From contig NC_079233.1 of NCBI RefSeq assembly GCF_028502605.1, forward strand, positions 496,001-560,000: DNA of 64,000 nucleotides, given 5' to 3'. A program made the translations under genes and the position numbers. This DNA is from Trichoderma breve (Eukaryota > Ascomycota > Sordariomycetes > Hypocreales > Hypocreaceae). This document shows, piece after piece, positions 43,349-55,098 of this stretch. Each line of letters starts with the position of its first letter. Within the stretch, counting starts at the first letter, position 1. The notes below the pieces were generated by a model. The model ran no database searches, was not told the origin of the DNA, and worked only from the letters and a program-made list of their open reading frames with translations.

Positions 43349-46300
43349 ATGGGCGTGTCTGCTAATGATAGACAGGCTGTGGCCAACGCCTCGGGCCAGA
43401 GCAATGAGCCCATGAGCAAGCCTGCACATGCGCTATCCATCCAACAAGTCGTTGACGAGCTCGGCGCAAATACCCTGGATGGCCTATCCGAGGCAGAAGC
43501 CAACATACGGCTTCAAAAATACGGCAAAAATGACCTCGGTGAAGCTGAGGGTGCGCAGCCCATCAAGATTATCATTGCACAGATCGCCAACGCCATGACT
43601 TTGGTTCTGATTCTCGCCATGGCCGTCTCTTTCGGAATCAAGTCCTACATCGAGGGCGGCGTCATCACGTTCGTCATCCTTCTCAACGTCGTCGTCGGCT
43701 TCTTCCAGGAATACTCGGCCGAGAAAACAATGGATTCTCTGCGCTCTCTCTCGTCTCCAACCGCAACCGTGGTTCGGGATGGCGATTCCAAAGTTATACC
43801 CTCTGACCAGATTGTCCCTGGCGACCTCGTCGAAATCAAGACAGGCGATACAATTCCCGCTGACCTCCGGTGAGTGTCATGACTATAGCTGACTAGGGTT
43901 TAAACACTGACACCTCCAGGCTGATCGAGGCAGTCAACTTTGAGACTGACGAAGCTCTCCTCACGGGCGAGTCCCTACCGGTTCGTAAAAATGAAGACGC
44001 CGTCTTTGATGATGCGACTGGCCCTGGTGACCGCCTCAACGTCGCCTATAGCTCCTCCACCGTCACCAAAGGTCGTGCCAAGGGAGTCGTCTTCGCAACC
44101 GGTACCTTTACAGAGATTGGCGCCATCGCCTCTGCCCTTCAGAAGAAGGATAGCAGAGTCCGTCCCGTGAAGCGCAAGCCTGATGGTTCTGCCAAGCCTC
44201 ATCGATACCTCGAGGCCTATACACTGACCTTGACCGACGCCATTGGCCGTTTCCTCGGCGTCAATGTCGGCACGCCGCTTCAGAAGAAGCTCTCCAAGCT
44301 GGCAATCCTTCTCTTCGGTGTTGCCGTCGTCTGTGCCATCATCGTTCTCGCCGCCAACGAGTTTGACTCTAGGCAAGAAGTCATCATTTATGCCGTTGCC
44401 ACGGGCTTATCCATGATTCCGGCGAGCTTGGTTGTTGTTTTGACCATCACCATGGCCGCAGGTACCAAGCGAATGGTCCAGCGGAACGTCATTGTGCGAA
44501 ATCTGAGGTCTCTCGAGGCCTTGGGCGCAGTCACCGATATCTGCTCTGACAAGACCGGCACCCTAACCCAAGGCAAGATGGTTGCTCGGGGTGCATGGAT
44601 GCCTGGTAAAGGGACTTACACCGTTGAGAACTCGTCATCGCCAATGGATCCGACCGCTGGCGATATCCGTTTCGATCCACGCCAGCCTCGCGAGATCAAC
44701 TTTGGCCAAGATGGCGATGCCTGTGGCACCATTCCCTCTGTCAAGGAGCTCCTCTCCCAGAGCACCAGTGCCCTTACCGACTTTTTGCACGTTGCATCCC
44801 TTGCCAACCTCGCGACTGTCGTTCAAAAAGATGGTGAATGGCGTGCTCGAGGTGATCCCACTGAGATTGCCATTCAGGTTTTTGCTTCTCGGTTTGACTG
44901 GAATCGTCTTCGCCTGGTAGGCCATGATGAAAACCAATACAGTGAAGTTGCTGAGCTACCCTTTGACTCCGATGTCAAGCGCATGTCTGTCATCATGAAG
45001 AATAATAGCTCGGGCAAACTATTCGCATTCACCAAGGGCGCGGTGGAGCGTGTTATTGGATCGTGCAGCACCTACTGCCCCAATGATTCGAACGACGCTG
45101 TTCCTCTCACTGAAGAGTTTCAGCAGGAGATTCTCCAAAACATGGAGGCTTTCGCGGGCATGGGGCTTCGCGTCCTTGCTCTAGCGTCCAAGCCGTATCA
45201 TATCGAGCTGAAGAAGGGAGACGAGGTTAACCGTGCTTCTGTTGAGCGTAACCTTGTGTTCAGGGGCCTCATCGGCCTCTACGATCCTCCCCGTCCCGAG
45301 TCCGCCCCTGCTGTGCAAGAATGTCACAAGGCGGGCATCACAGTTCACATGCTGACTGGTGATCACCCCGAGACCGCCAAGGCCATTGCGCGTGAGGTTG
45401 GCATCCTGCCCTCACGTATGGACATGGTCTCCGTGGATATTGCAAGAGCCATGATCATGACGGCTGCCCAATTTGATGCCCTCTCGGATGAGCAAGTCGA
45501 CCAACTACCCGTCCTGCCGCTCGTTGTAGCTCGATGCGCCCCAAGCACAAAGGTCCGGATGGTTGAAGCCCTTCACCGCCGCAAGAAGTTTTGCGCCATG
45601 GTAAGTTTCCCAAACGTTTTGTTGACCTGTGCCTTGCAACGTGACTGACACTAGATAGACTGGAGATGGTGTCAATGACTCTCCCTCGCTTCGCCGTTCA
45701 GACGTTGGTATTGCAATGGGCCAGTCTGGCTCCGACGTTGCCAAAGATGCTTCTGACATTGTCCTCACCGATGACAACTTTGCCTCCATTGTTGCCGCGA
45801 TTGAAGAAGGCCGCCGCATCTTTGACAACATCCAAAAGTTTGTTCTTCATGTTTTGGCGGAGAATATTGCCCAAGCTGTCACCCTTCTTGTCGGCCTTGC
45901 GTTCAAGGACAGCTCGGGTCTCTCGGTATTTCCTCTGACCCCCGTGGAAATCGTCTGGATCATCATGGCTACTTCGGGTCTGCCCGATATGGGTTTGGGT
46001 TTTGAGCGTGCGGTGCCGGGCATTCTCGACCGTCCTCCCCAGTCCCTAAAGAGTGGCATTTTTACGCTTGAGTTTTACGTCGACATGGTTGTTTATGGTC
46101 TTTGGATTGCAGCGCTCTGCCTCAGTGCTTTCGTACTCCGCGTGTATGCTTGGGGCGACGGAGAGCTTGGTCTTGGCTGCAACGACGGCTACAATGATAG
46201 CTGCGAGACGGTATTCCGCGCTCGTGCAACCACGTTTGCTTGCCTCACGTGGTTTGCCCTCTTTCTGGCATGGGAGATGGTTGACAAACGACGATCCTTT

Positions 46301-46684
46301 TTCCGTATGCAGCCTGGTTCTGACAAGTACCTCACCCAGTGGATTCACGATGTCTGGCGCAACCAGTTCCTTTTCTGGGCGGTCATGCTCGGCTTTGTGA
46401 CCCTCTTTCCTGTTCTCTATATCCCTGTTATCAACACCAAGGTCTTTAAACACAAGGGCATTAGTTGGGAATGGGGCATTGTGTTTATCGCTGCCGGGCT
46501 CTTCTTTGCTGGGGTTGAGGCGTGGAAGTGGTGCAAGCGTCTCTTCTATCGTCGACAGTTGCGCAAGCAGCACGACGTGGGCCGGAAAGATGCAGACATT
46601 GAGAAACGCATTTTTGGCGCGTATTTGGACTTGTCTGCTAGCAGCAGCAGCGCACGCGATGATGAGGAAATGCCCCGTCAATGA
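43349..46684 (+). CDS. ENA1: ENA-type sodium/potassium efflux P-type ATPase (type IID)
   Basis: Exons 43349-43869, 43920-45600 and 45659-46684 give 1075 aa. The cation-transporter N-domain (ALSIQQVVDELGANTLDGLS) precedes the first two membrane segments. TGES actuator motif (ALLTGESLPV), the phosphorylation site CSDKTGTLTQGKM (Asp about 384), MLTGDHPETAKAIAREVGI and TGDGVNDSPSL hinge are intact. Membrane segments (AILLFGVAVVCAIIVLAA; FLFWAVMLGFVTLFPVLYIP and others) are present. ENA pumps export Na+ or K+ from the cytosol at the plasma membrane, giving salt and alkaline tolerance. Introns split CGG (Arg) and sit just before TGDGVND. Expression is usually induced by salt and alkaline pH; I did not identify a specific promoter site. 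Confidence 0.95.
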
Positions 46685-47317
46685 CTATTCCGGGGCGGGA
46701 AGCCCCGGAGGATCGACGGAGAACTTGAGTTTAAGGTTGTGGATGATGGTGAGATTATTCTTGCTGTGATGCTGGAAGTTGAGTGTTGGGTGAAGTTGGG
46801 TGGGCAGCTGGTAGGCGTAGGAGGAGATGGATGCGATATCCCCGGGCTAGATTGCGACCGACCAGGTTGGTTTGCTGCTGCGGCTCTTAGCTGTAGATAT
46901 GTACATAGGTACTCTTACTCCATATTTAATATTAACTATAACTACGCCTTTCCATCATTTCACAAACGGGATAAGCATGTAAAGGAGGAAGTCGAGGAAG
47001 AAAACATGTATATGCCCCTTCTTCTCTCGGCTTCGTGCCACCTTCAGGACCAACACTCTTTACAGCGTGGTTATGATGTTCTGTAGTACGTTTATCCGTC
47101 TCTAGTATCTAGGTACGTATATCTGTTGCTTTTTGAACATTTTACAGAAGTCGTTGATCTGGAGACAATCGCGTTGTATCAATATTAGTCCGATTCTGTA
47201 CATCAGCAATGCCTTCACTGTCACAAGAAGAACTGGTCGGTATTTCTTCTAGATGATCTACTGTTGGCTGATTTGAGAAAACTACATCAGCCTTTTTGCT
47301 TCTTTATTATAATATAG
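46685..47317. other. Intergenic region 3' of ENA ATPase
   Basis: Nothing recognisable; short ORFs only. Confidence 0.5.
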
Positions 47318-47472
47318 AATTTTTGGTGTCTAAGAAGAATTTGGTTGCGAAGATACATATCCCTGCTCCTCTGCGTGTCTCGGCATTCGGTATCCTCAAG
47401 CCAGGATCTAAAATCGTCGCGCAGGCGATGAGTTGCGCGGATGAGATGCGGTTGGCATGCCGCTTGATGTAA
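47318..47472 (+). pseudogene. HsbA-family last-exon relic
   Basis: After an acceptor-like TATAG, the frame reads FLVSKKNLVAKIHIPAPLRV, then SAFGILKPGSKIVAQAMSCA and DEMRLACRLM before TAA. This aligns with the last exons of the two HsbA genes (LVSQKGLLGPIPLSMPI...; LTIGVFGLGSKIITLAPSCA), including the SCADE block. DNA similarity to 31180-31270 is also visible. No upstream exons or signal peptide were found, so it is a fragment. Confidence 0.5.
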
Positions 47473-48338
47473 AATTCTATTAGGAGATGCACTTCCAAGG
47501 CCCAATCCTGGATCCTGTTGGCTACATGCAGCCGGGCACGGAAGAGAAAGACATATTATGGTCAACTTGCAACCCTGTGACTATTTGCAATTCTGATCCT
47601 GCCATCAGTTGATCCTTGCACGCATTGTCAACCGTTGGCCCGCCTTATTCATGGGTTCTAAATTTAGTCGCCCAACCAAAAATAACGTTCTTAGCCGGCT
47701 TCAACTACATCCGGCGCCAAAGGAACTGTTTTGGCTCAATGACAAAGCCTACTTGTAATCTCCGCTAGCTCTGGCCACTCGCATCCTAAAGCTCTTCTGT
47801 AGCGCATCCAGTATGTCGACCTTTATCCAAAGCGAGCCATGAAGCAAAGGATGCTTGAGCGCTGATTTACAAGTCGGATCACATCCTTTGTCGGCTCTGA
47901 CGGACTAGGGAATCAAGAGCAGACACATCAAGTACATGTTGTTGGTTCGGATCGGAGCGGTTTGGTAATTGAGGCACTGCTCGGAAGCGTTATACCCGTT
48001 CAAGACTCGGGATGCGCAGAGGCCATTGTGGCTGGGCAGCTGTACCTGCATTGTTACCATCGTGAAGCTAGGACAGGATGACTGTTTTTAGCCTCCAGGA
48101 GACCAGCATGACAAACACCGCCCAATTACAGACACGCACTTGACCTGTTCCCCATACAATGTCCGTAGGAAAGACGATTGTTTCGGCTAAGGCGGCCAGC
48201 TGAAGGCCCAAGCCGTTGGCGACGATGTGCCTAGTGCTGATCTCAGCAGACTCAAGCAGAGATTAGGTCTCGACAACCCAATGCCCTGCATTTGTTCGTT
48301 TTTGCATTGCTCGTTGAAAGACTCCACCGAGTATCTGT
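47473..48338. other. Gap without supportable gene
   Basis: No gene seen; the right end is the promoter of the KP4-like gene. Confidence 0.5.
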
Positions 48339-48345
48339 ATATAAC
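48339..48345 (+). promoter_or_regulatory. TATA box of KP4-like gene
   Basis: TATATAA about 180 bp upstream of the chosen ATG and followed by a pyrimidine-rich leader. Confidence 0.4.
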
Positions 48346-48521
48346 CCGATCAGATCTCTCATTACATCAGCGCCCAGCTTCTTCCGCCAAGCATACCCTC
48401 CGTCGACGCCCAACTTCCACATCCCTCTGTGTTTTGTGCCAAGACAACGTTCATGTATGTGATGCCGCACCTTTCCAATGGCATTCAAAGAGCAGGATTA
48501 ACTCGATACAGTCTAGTTACG

Positions 48522-48974
48522 ATGCGTTCCAACAGCTTCATCGCCGCGGCCGCTGTGGTTGCCCAGGGCGTCGCTGGCCTTGGAATCAACTGCCACGGAG
48601 ACGTCCTCTGCGGCATTGCCTACATTAGCGGTGGCCGTCTGTCACATCTCGCAGACGTCTTCAACAAGCTCGACGACAACCGGAAATACGACAACGGCGA
48701 CGACGTGGCATGTATCGAGCTCGATTCCCTCAACTATAACGGCAAGTTCACGAGCACGCTCTGTGCCTATATCCAAAACTCAGAGGGCGACGTCACCGGC
48801 GCTACGCTGAAGAGCGTCTTCAAGGAGCTCCAGGAGTTCGGATGCGCCATCTGCGGAAGCGTACCGCTGCACTATGCCAAGGGCGACGACGACGTCAACC
48901 ACGGAGAGCTCACCATCAACCTCGTCGAGGAGCTCCCCGAGAACTGCAAGGTCAACGAGCCCTGCTCGACCTAA
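48522..48974 (+). CDS. Secreted KP4-like (killer-toxin-family) protein
   Basis: A single-exon ORF of 150 aa. Residues 1-19 are a signal peptide (MRSNSFIAAAAVVAQGVAG). The mature part starts LGINCHGDVLCG and shows KLDDNRKYDNGDDVACI, TLCAYIQNS, CAICGSVPLHYAKGDDDVNH and GELTINLVEE, the Cys and GxxxVNHGELT pattern of the KP4 fold first described in a Ustilago virus killer protein and later found as chromosomal fungal families. KP4 blocks calcium channels of competing fungi; cellular homologues are thought to act in antagonism or wall biology. All core Cys appear present. I chose the ATG at 48522 because it begins the signal peptide; an upstream in-frame extension to 48429 is less likely. Confidence 0.88.
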   Translation: MRSNSFIAAAAVVAQGVAGLGINCHGDVLCGIAYISGGRLSHLADVFNKLDDNRKYDNGDDVACIELDSLNYNGKFTSTLCAYIQNSEGDVTGATLKSVFKELQEFGCAICGSVPLHYAKGDDDVNHGELTINLVEELPENCKVNEPCST

Positions 48975-49744
48975 AGCCAGACCGGATTGGCAGGATTCAT
49001 CGATGGGCCGGCCCGGGAATTGATCAGATCAACATTTCCTCGTACATGTATTTAGTTGGTGCTGTGCACATTGGAGATATACCCATTGCGGGCATTAGTT
49101 TGGTTGTAGAGGGACAGGCGTTTGGGCGCAGCAAAGCGAGAATGTGAATTTATAATCCAGCGATACCATCCTCTGCCTTTTATCCGTTTCATGTGCCGTT
49201 TGATGGCTTAGAAGAGAATTAGCAAGCCGTCGTGAGAAGCCACCGGGCGTATCGGGCCAGTCTCGATCTTCGCCGACGACGACACGATCGGACTTATTTC
49301 GACCCACTCCTGCAGAGGATACTGTTGACCCCTCATTCTAGGAATCATCACTTATTGTCTGTTTCTAAGCAATAGGCAGCTTCATAGTCGATCAAACGAC
49401 TATGTCCGCCCTAATTCCGACTTGGATGGTGGTTTGTTGAAAAATCCCGGAGATAAAGATAGACTTGGTTGGTGTGCTAATCAACGCCATGAGATATATA
49501 ATGGCGTCACAAAGACCCAAGAGGGGTAGCTGAAGCAAGCTGAAGGATTGAGAATACTCGCAACTTGTTCAATTCGAAACATTGTTAAAACGCTCCCCTC
49601 CGTACAGACAATTTTCGAACAGGCAGAAGCAGAACCTACTGCTAAATTGAATCTACTACCGTCTATTCTACTATAGTCCAATTTGCTATTTGCAATCCAA
49701 TCTACTGCCGTCTACTATAATCTAGTCTATTATAGTTCAACACC
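48975..49744. other. Intergenic region upstream of aldo-keto reductase
   Basis: No gene supportable. The last 110 bp contain repeated CTACTGCCGTCTACTATA units just before the reductase ATG. Confidence 0.5.
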
Positions 49745-50896
49745 ATGGCCGCCTCACTCTTTGCCCTCTCGGAAGAGCCCGCGAGCGAGCTGGGCCGGTA
49801 TAGGGTACTCGCCCCTTCAGCGGGTATTCGAGTATCTCCTCTGGCTTTGGGCGCCATGTCCATTGGCGACAGCTGGTCCGACTGGATGGGATCTATGGAC
49901 AAGGAGAGCTCATTTAAGCTGCTGGACGCCTTTTATGATGCCGGCGGCAACTTTATCGACACCGCCAACAACTATCAGAATGAACAGTCCGAAGCTTGGA
50001 TCGGAGAGTGGGCGGCAAAGAGGGGCATCCGGGACCAGCTTGTGATTGCCACCAAATTCACCTCAGACTTTCGAAGCCATGAGCTAGGAAAGGGAAAGGC
50101 CCCCAATTTCCAGGGCAATCACCGCAAGAGTCTTCACTTGAGTGTTCGAGAGTCTCTCAAGAAACTGCAGACAGATTACATTGACATTCTGTACATTCAC
50201 TGGTGGGACCACACTACTTCTATCAAGGAGCTCATGGATTCTCTCCACCAGCAAGTCGAGTCCGGCAAGGTCCTCTATCTCGGTGCCTCGGATATGCCAG
50301 CATGGGTTGTAAGCGCCTGCAATGTTTACGCACAAGCCTATGGCAAGACTCCCTTCAGCATCTACCAGGGACGCTGGAACATCATGGTCCGGGACTTCGA
50401 GCGGGAGATTATCCCAATGGCTCGGCAATTCAACATGGCTTTGGCCCCTTGGGACGTCCTCGGCGGCGGCAAGTTCCAGACGAAAAAGGCTCTGGAGGAA
50501 CGCAAGAAGAACGGCGAGACTCTGCGTGGTCTCACAGGGGCCCCTACACAGACTGCCGACGAGGAAAAGATTAGTGAGGCTCTCGCAAAGGTTGCCTCAG
50601 AACACGGAATCGAGTCCGTCACCACTATTGCGCTTGCATATGTGCTACACAAGGCCGGCAATGTCTTCCCCATCGTTGGTGGACGCAAGATTGAGCACCT
50701 CAACGACAACATCAAAGCGCTGAGCATCAAGCTCACGGATGAGCAGATCAAGTACCTCGAGAGCGTCAAGCCGTTTGACCTGGGCTTCCCATTGGCCTTT
50801 TTGGGCGAGGATCCCAACGTTACGGGATACTCTGTGCGTCTCGATCGCACGGCCAAGTTTGCTTTCCCCAACGCAGGGACTCCCAAGAGCGTGTAA
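49745..50896 (+). CDS. Aldo-keto reductase, aryl-alcohol dehydrogenase / norsolorinic acid reductase type
   Basis: Single-exon, 383 aa. The NADP-dependent (alpha/beta)8 barrel shows [14 protein letters not shown] with catalytic Asp and Tyr, LVIATKF with Lys, and [13 protein letters not shown] with His. The C-terminus [19 protein letters not shown] is the cofactor-loop motif. This subgroup includes aryl-alcohol dehydrogenases and the aflatoxin-pathway norsolorinic acid reductase; the substrate cannot be predicted. The ATG has a good context (CACCATGG). No neighbouring biosynthetic core enzyme is visible, so a general detoxification role is as likely as secondary metabolism. Confidence 0.93.
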   Translation: MAASLFALSEEPASELGRYRVLAPSAGIRVSPLALGAMSIGDSWSDWMGSMDKESSFKLLDAFYDAGGNFIDTANNYQNEQSEAWIGEWAAKRGIRDQLVIATKFTSDFRSHELGKGKAPNFQGNHRKSLHLSVRESLKKLQTDYIDILYIHWWDHTTSIKELMDSLHQQVESGKVLYLGASDMPAWVVSACNVYAQAYGKTPFSIYQGRWNIMVRDFEREIIPMARQFNMALAPWDVLGGGKFQTKKALEERKKNGETLRGLTGAPTQTADEEKISEALAKVASEHGIESVTTIALAYVLHKAGNVFPIVGGRKIEHLNDNIKALSIKLTDEQIKYLESVKPFDLGFPLAFLGEDPNVTGYSVRLDRTAKFAFPNAGTPKSV

Positions 50897-51515
50897 GCCG
50901 GCAACGAACCTGCTAGGCGTATTCGGAATTCGGGCCGCGGAGGAATGATCAACGACTCATATCAGATTGATACCATAAAAGCTGGACGTTAGTTATGAAT
51001 GACTTTTTTACACGAGACGCGCTTGTCCTGTTGCAATCAGAGCTGTATATAGACGCTACCTGTTAAATGCAAGCTAGGTCAGCTTTATACCTTTTCCTCC
51101 TACGTACGTAATCCAAACTCTACTGCAGGCCGTGATGTTGGTTCCAAAAATAGATACTCTAACTTCCCCTATGAGAAGGTCCCCGTATCCGTTTAGCCCC
51201 TGCCATGGTCCCCTCGGAGGATTTCTAGCGGGCGGATTACTACCCCAGATTGATATGTAAGAGATTTGGGCGTTCCAATGACCTGGTTACCATCAAGATG
51301 GCCTGCTTGTTACCCACACGAGCGGGAACGTCAAGTTAGACTGCCTTAGTTTGATGTCTCGGCTCCATAGAACGTGGATTTGTGCGTCAACCTGTATATT
51401 CGTGCATCATGTCAAGTGAATGAATACTGTGTAGAGACTTCTATGTGGTATAAAGCTGCTGGTGAATTAAAAATTACTTCTCAGGGTCTTCTCGTCCACT
51501 CTCCCCTTCGATACG
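50897..51515. other. Intergenic region between convergent genes
   Basis: No gene seen. Confidence 0.6.
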
Positions 51516-53573
51516 TTAGTTTCCTTTGTGATTTCCACTCTCGTCAGTCTGTCCTTTATTCCCAGTCGCTTCCTGGGTTTCTTGAGTGCTCGTTGCGGCA
51601 CCTTCATGAACTCCCTCCTGTGCTCCCTCTTGCGCTCTATAGTCTTCTCCGGTATTGTGCTGTCTGTCTTCTTCCGTCTGCTGAATCACTCCTATTACTC
51701 CCTGCTCAACTTCAAAGCTAAACTCGCTTGACTCGGAATCCGTAAGTACCAAGACTGGCGCCACTCGACTTCCTTGAAGCTCCGGAACTTCGCTTCCAGG
51801 CATCTCGAAAATCTCATTCGACAACAGTTCCGAAATTGGCACTGGAGAGGCCAGTTCTGCCATAGGAGTGCCTGATGACTCCAACTCGCTCATCGGGCTC
51901 CTCCTTGCTGCTGTGCTGCCTTCAATCTCCGGCGTTGGTTTCGTCGAATCGTCGCCTTCTAGCTCTCTCAAGGTTCCAGGGCTCAAAGTCGCAGACTTGG
52001 GCGGCTCAGGTGAGACAGTTGAAGTGGTTTCTGGCACTGTCCTGGCTAGGGCATCCATCTCCGTAGACTCCTCTGGTTTTGCCTTCTTCCGACGAGAAAC
52101 CACCATGTATCGTAGGATAGCAAGGGCAACAGCTGCAATGACGATGCAGACACCAATGACAATGCCCGCAATGGCACCACCGCTGAGACTGTGGCTGCTT
52201 TCAGTATTGGGCTTGCTCTCTTTGACTCCGGGAGGCAATATGGTTACAATATTCGACTCAGCACTGGCATTCCACACTCGAGGGTGGACTGAAAAGTTGC
52301 CTCGTTCATAGTCCACAATCAGGTACGCCTCTTGCAGAAACGTGCGTCCCAAGACATACTGGGTGTCGTTGGCTGCCTGCTTTAGAGGAAAGTATCGAGA
52401 TGCCGTCTTGACCAGTGGAGGTTTAGCCTGTAGGTCGAAGCTGGCGTAGGGAAAAGTAATGTTAAAGGTTGAGCCGCCGGTAATCGCAGTCGTTATCGTA
52501 AATGTGACTGAAGGGTTCTCGGCGGTGAGTTTGCTGTGTAGCGAATCGCTCACCAGGTACATTTCAAGCGTAGAGTTGTACTTGAGGCCAAAAGCCTTCT
52601 CAAAAGCGTGGCAGGCGTCCACCGGAAGGTAGATTTCGGCAACAGACGAGTCGATAAACATGGAAATCTGCTCAGACTGAAGCACCGTATTATCTGCGCT
52701 GGCATTCGTAGAGATGGACTGAACGCCAATCGTCAGATCGCGCGACTGGTCACTGAAAAAGTCATACGACGAATTTGTATCTTGATACGCAGACGTGTCG
52801 TACCCGCCCAGGATTAAACTGCCCAGAGCCTTGGTGAGTCGGTATGGAGCTCCGACATTATAGCTGTACGACAAAGATGGAATGGAGGACTGATTCTTGA
52901 GGAGCTGCAGAAAGCTCTGCTGCGGATCATTCTGGTCCGTAAAGTTAGTAGGGCGCGGATTCAGCGCAAGCACTCCCAGATAAAACTCAGTGCCGGCGAC
53001 ACCCGCAATGACCGAGTTGTTGACAACCGGGCCACCGCTGCCGAGATATCCAAGTCCAACTGTGAATAAGTTAGTATGGTAACACACAATGAGCATGAAA
53101 GAGTCATACCGCTATCGTGCCCGAATTCGCCATTGTCAGTAAAGCCAAGAGCATTCTCAAAGCCTAGACTAAACAGACCAATTTCTTTCCAGGTTTTGGA
53201 AGCAGTCGTATTAAACAAGTCGCCTCTGCTGTTGGCGCAATCGGTCACATTGATAATCTGGCATCCCTCTGGCAGCACCACAAGCGTCTGTGTTGACGAA
53301 GTGCCGGGCAATATGCGAATGTTCTGAGCTGGAGTTCCTACGCGCAACTCAAACGTTGACCATGGACCATCTACACCCTCGCTAAAACACGTGAGTCGTT
53401 TGAAGCTGTCGACAGCGCAAGAGGACTCACAAGAATTGACTTGGCGATACGGACACGGGGGACGGAATGGGGTCGTCGGCTCGTTTTCGTATCAGCCCAA
53501 GATCCAAAGCTGAGGCGAGAGCGTTTGGCATCAAGAGCGCCCAGAGCAGCAAATGCTGCAGCCGCGCAGGCAT
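51516..53573 (-). CDS. Membrane-anchored aspartic-protease-like protein lacking first catalytic Asp
   Basis: Exons 53573-53431, 53381-53110 and 53059-51516 (introns 49 and 50 bp) give 652 aa. A signal peptide (about 1-21) precedes a pepsin-like (A1) domain with FELRVGTPAQN, GYLGSGGPVVNN, GSLILGGYDTSAYQ and the second-site block ISMFIDSSVAEIYLP. The first active site, normally DTGSS or DTGST, reads LPGTSSTQTLVVLP, so its Asp is missing near residue 71; the second Asp (FIDSS) is kept. One membrane segment (GGAIAGIVIGVCIVIAAVAL, about 430-455) and a 200-residue Ser/Glu-rich cytosolic tail follow. Likely a non-proteolytic receptor- or sensor-like member of a known fungal A1 subgroup (inference). 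Confidence 0.88.
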
Positions 53574-55098
53574 CTTCCGGAGATGTGTGAATGCTTCAAA
53601 TCTGCCACATCCTAATGGTACTCGCCCTGGAGAATCCTGCACCGCAAGTGGAGCAATGTTGGTTGCAGTTACTAGTGGTATACGGAGGGCCGGTTAATGA
53701 GATTCCCCCCCTTAGACGCGGTCCCAGCCTGGTACGAGTTGACACGATACAGTGCTGCAGGTGAAAAGAAAGCCGTCATTTGCGAATCTCGCGGAAGAAA
53801 AGAGTCAACAGGCATGGGGTTGGTCTTCTCCCACAACCCGCGCGCTCAGAGATTCGCCTTGACGAGCCCACCGACACCGACGGTAAGATTTTAGGAACCA
53901 TATGAATCCACATCATGTGTTATGCAATGCACCTCGGCTAGCTGTCGAATGAACCATTGCTCACCCATGATGGTCTTGTTGATGTCCAATATTGAGCTAT
54001 TCCTAGTTGATCCGGCTTTTTGTCGAGCGTTGCACGGCGACCCACCGATAGCACCAAGGGAATAACGGCCCTTGGCGTCCCAATGAGCCGGAAAGCCCTT
54101 GAATTACGAATCTGTGCCGACGGGGAGCTGTTTTTAACCGGATTGTCCTCTCTCATCCCACGCTCAGCCGCAGCAGCTGTGGCTAACACGTCGCCAGCGT
54201 TGCAGAGCACACACAACTTGCCACCTCTTGTGAGGCACAAGTGCTGACGGCAGTCAAGCAAACGGCCCGTACCCGACGGTGTGGCGTTGCTTGTCTGGCT
54301 GTGTCTGTCGTATCCAGTTTTCTTATCATATGTGAATAGCTTCAATGGGGCAAGATTCCGCTCGCCAGACGAATAGCTCGCGACGGCGTGTGGCCCACCA
54401 AGGTGAGGCCAGGGTATTGGGATCATCCCTCTAACTGGAGTAAATTATGCCCACAAGCAGCGGTAGCGTTTCTCAAACTTGTCTCTCTTTAGCAACAACG
54501 CCGTCCTAGCCAACTGCGTCTGACTTGTCTTGTCAGTTACGCGATGCCCTTCAAAGAACTGACAACGTTGTAGGGCTGATCATTGTGGCTTGATGCTCGC
54601 CGCATGATTGGGTTCAACCCCCGGCTTTATAGCGTGAAGCTGTGTTAGAGCGTAAGCACTTGGGGAGGCTGGCACCACTTCTGAGCAAGTCTTGTATGTT
54701 TTTGTCAGTTGGGGGCCCATTCAGAGCTCCTCAGCTCCTCCAGACTGTTGTTGCAATCAAGGAAAATCTTTGATTAGTATTAGCAGCCACAAATGGGCGT
54801 CTTGACTAGACGCCTTACGCGCTTTCCAAGCCGGCAACAGCATGACAGCAGACTATTTTCAGGTACCCTTTACATGGAGGCCGTACTCGGTTGACTGCCG
54901 CGCCTCCAGGGGTTCAGGCAGGCGACGTGATGATCGTGGTTGGGCTACCGTTGTTGCGAGCCTTGCGGGTATGTGATGTAGCTAGTGGTGTAGAGCGAGC
55001 CCGCTTATATCCCCAGGCACGCACATGCCGTCGGACAAAACTTTTCCTTCTCGTTATCCTCACGCTGAGCTCAACTTGCTTGTGTTACGGGTCGAATA
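53574..55098. other. Divergent intergenic region
   Basis: About 1.5 kb between divergently transcribed genes. ORFs under 165 codons show no domain; nothing else is recognisable. Confidence 0.5.

Noticed and set aside
47287..47565. 92-codon minus-strand ORF
   Set aside because: Antisense of the HsbA relic; its resemblance to a frame at 31021-31371 is explained by that relic's DNA similarity.
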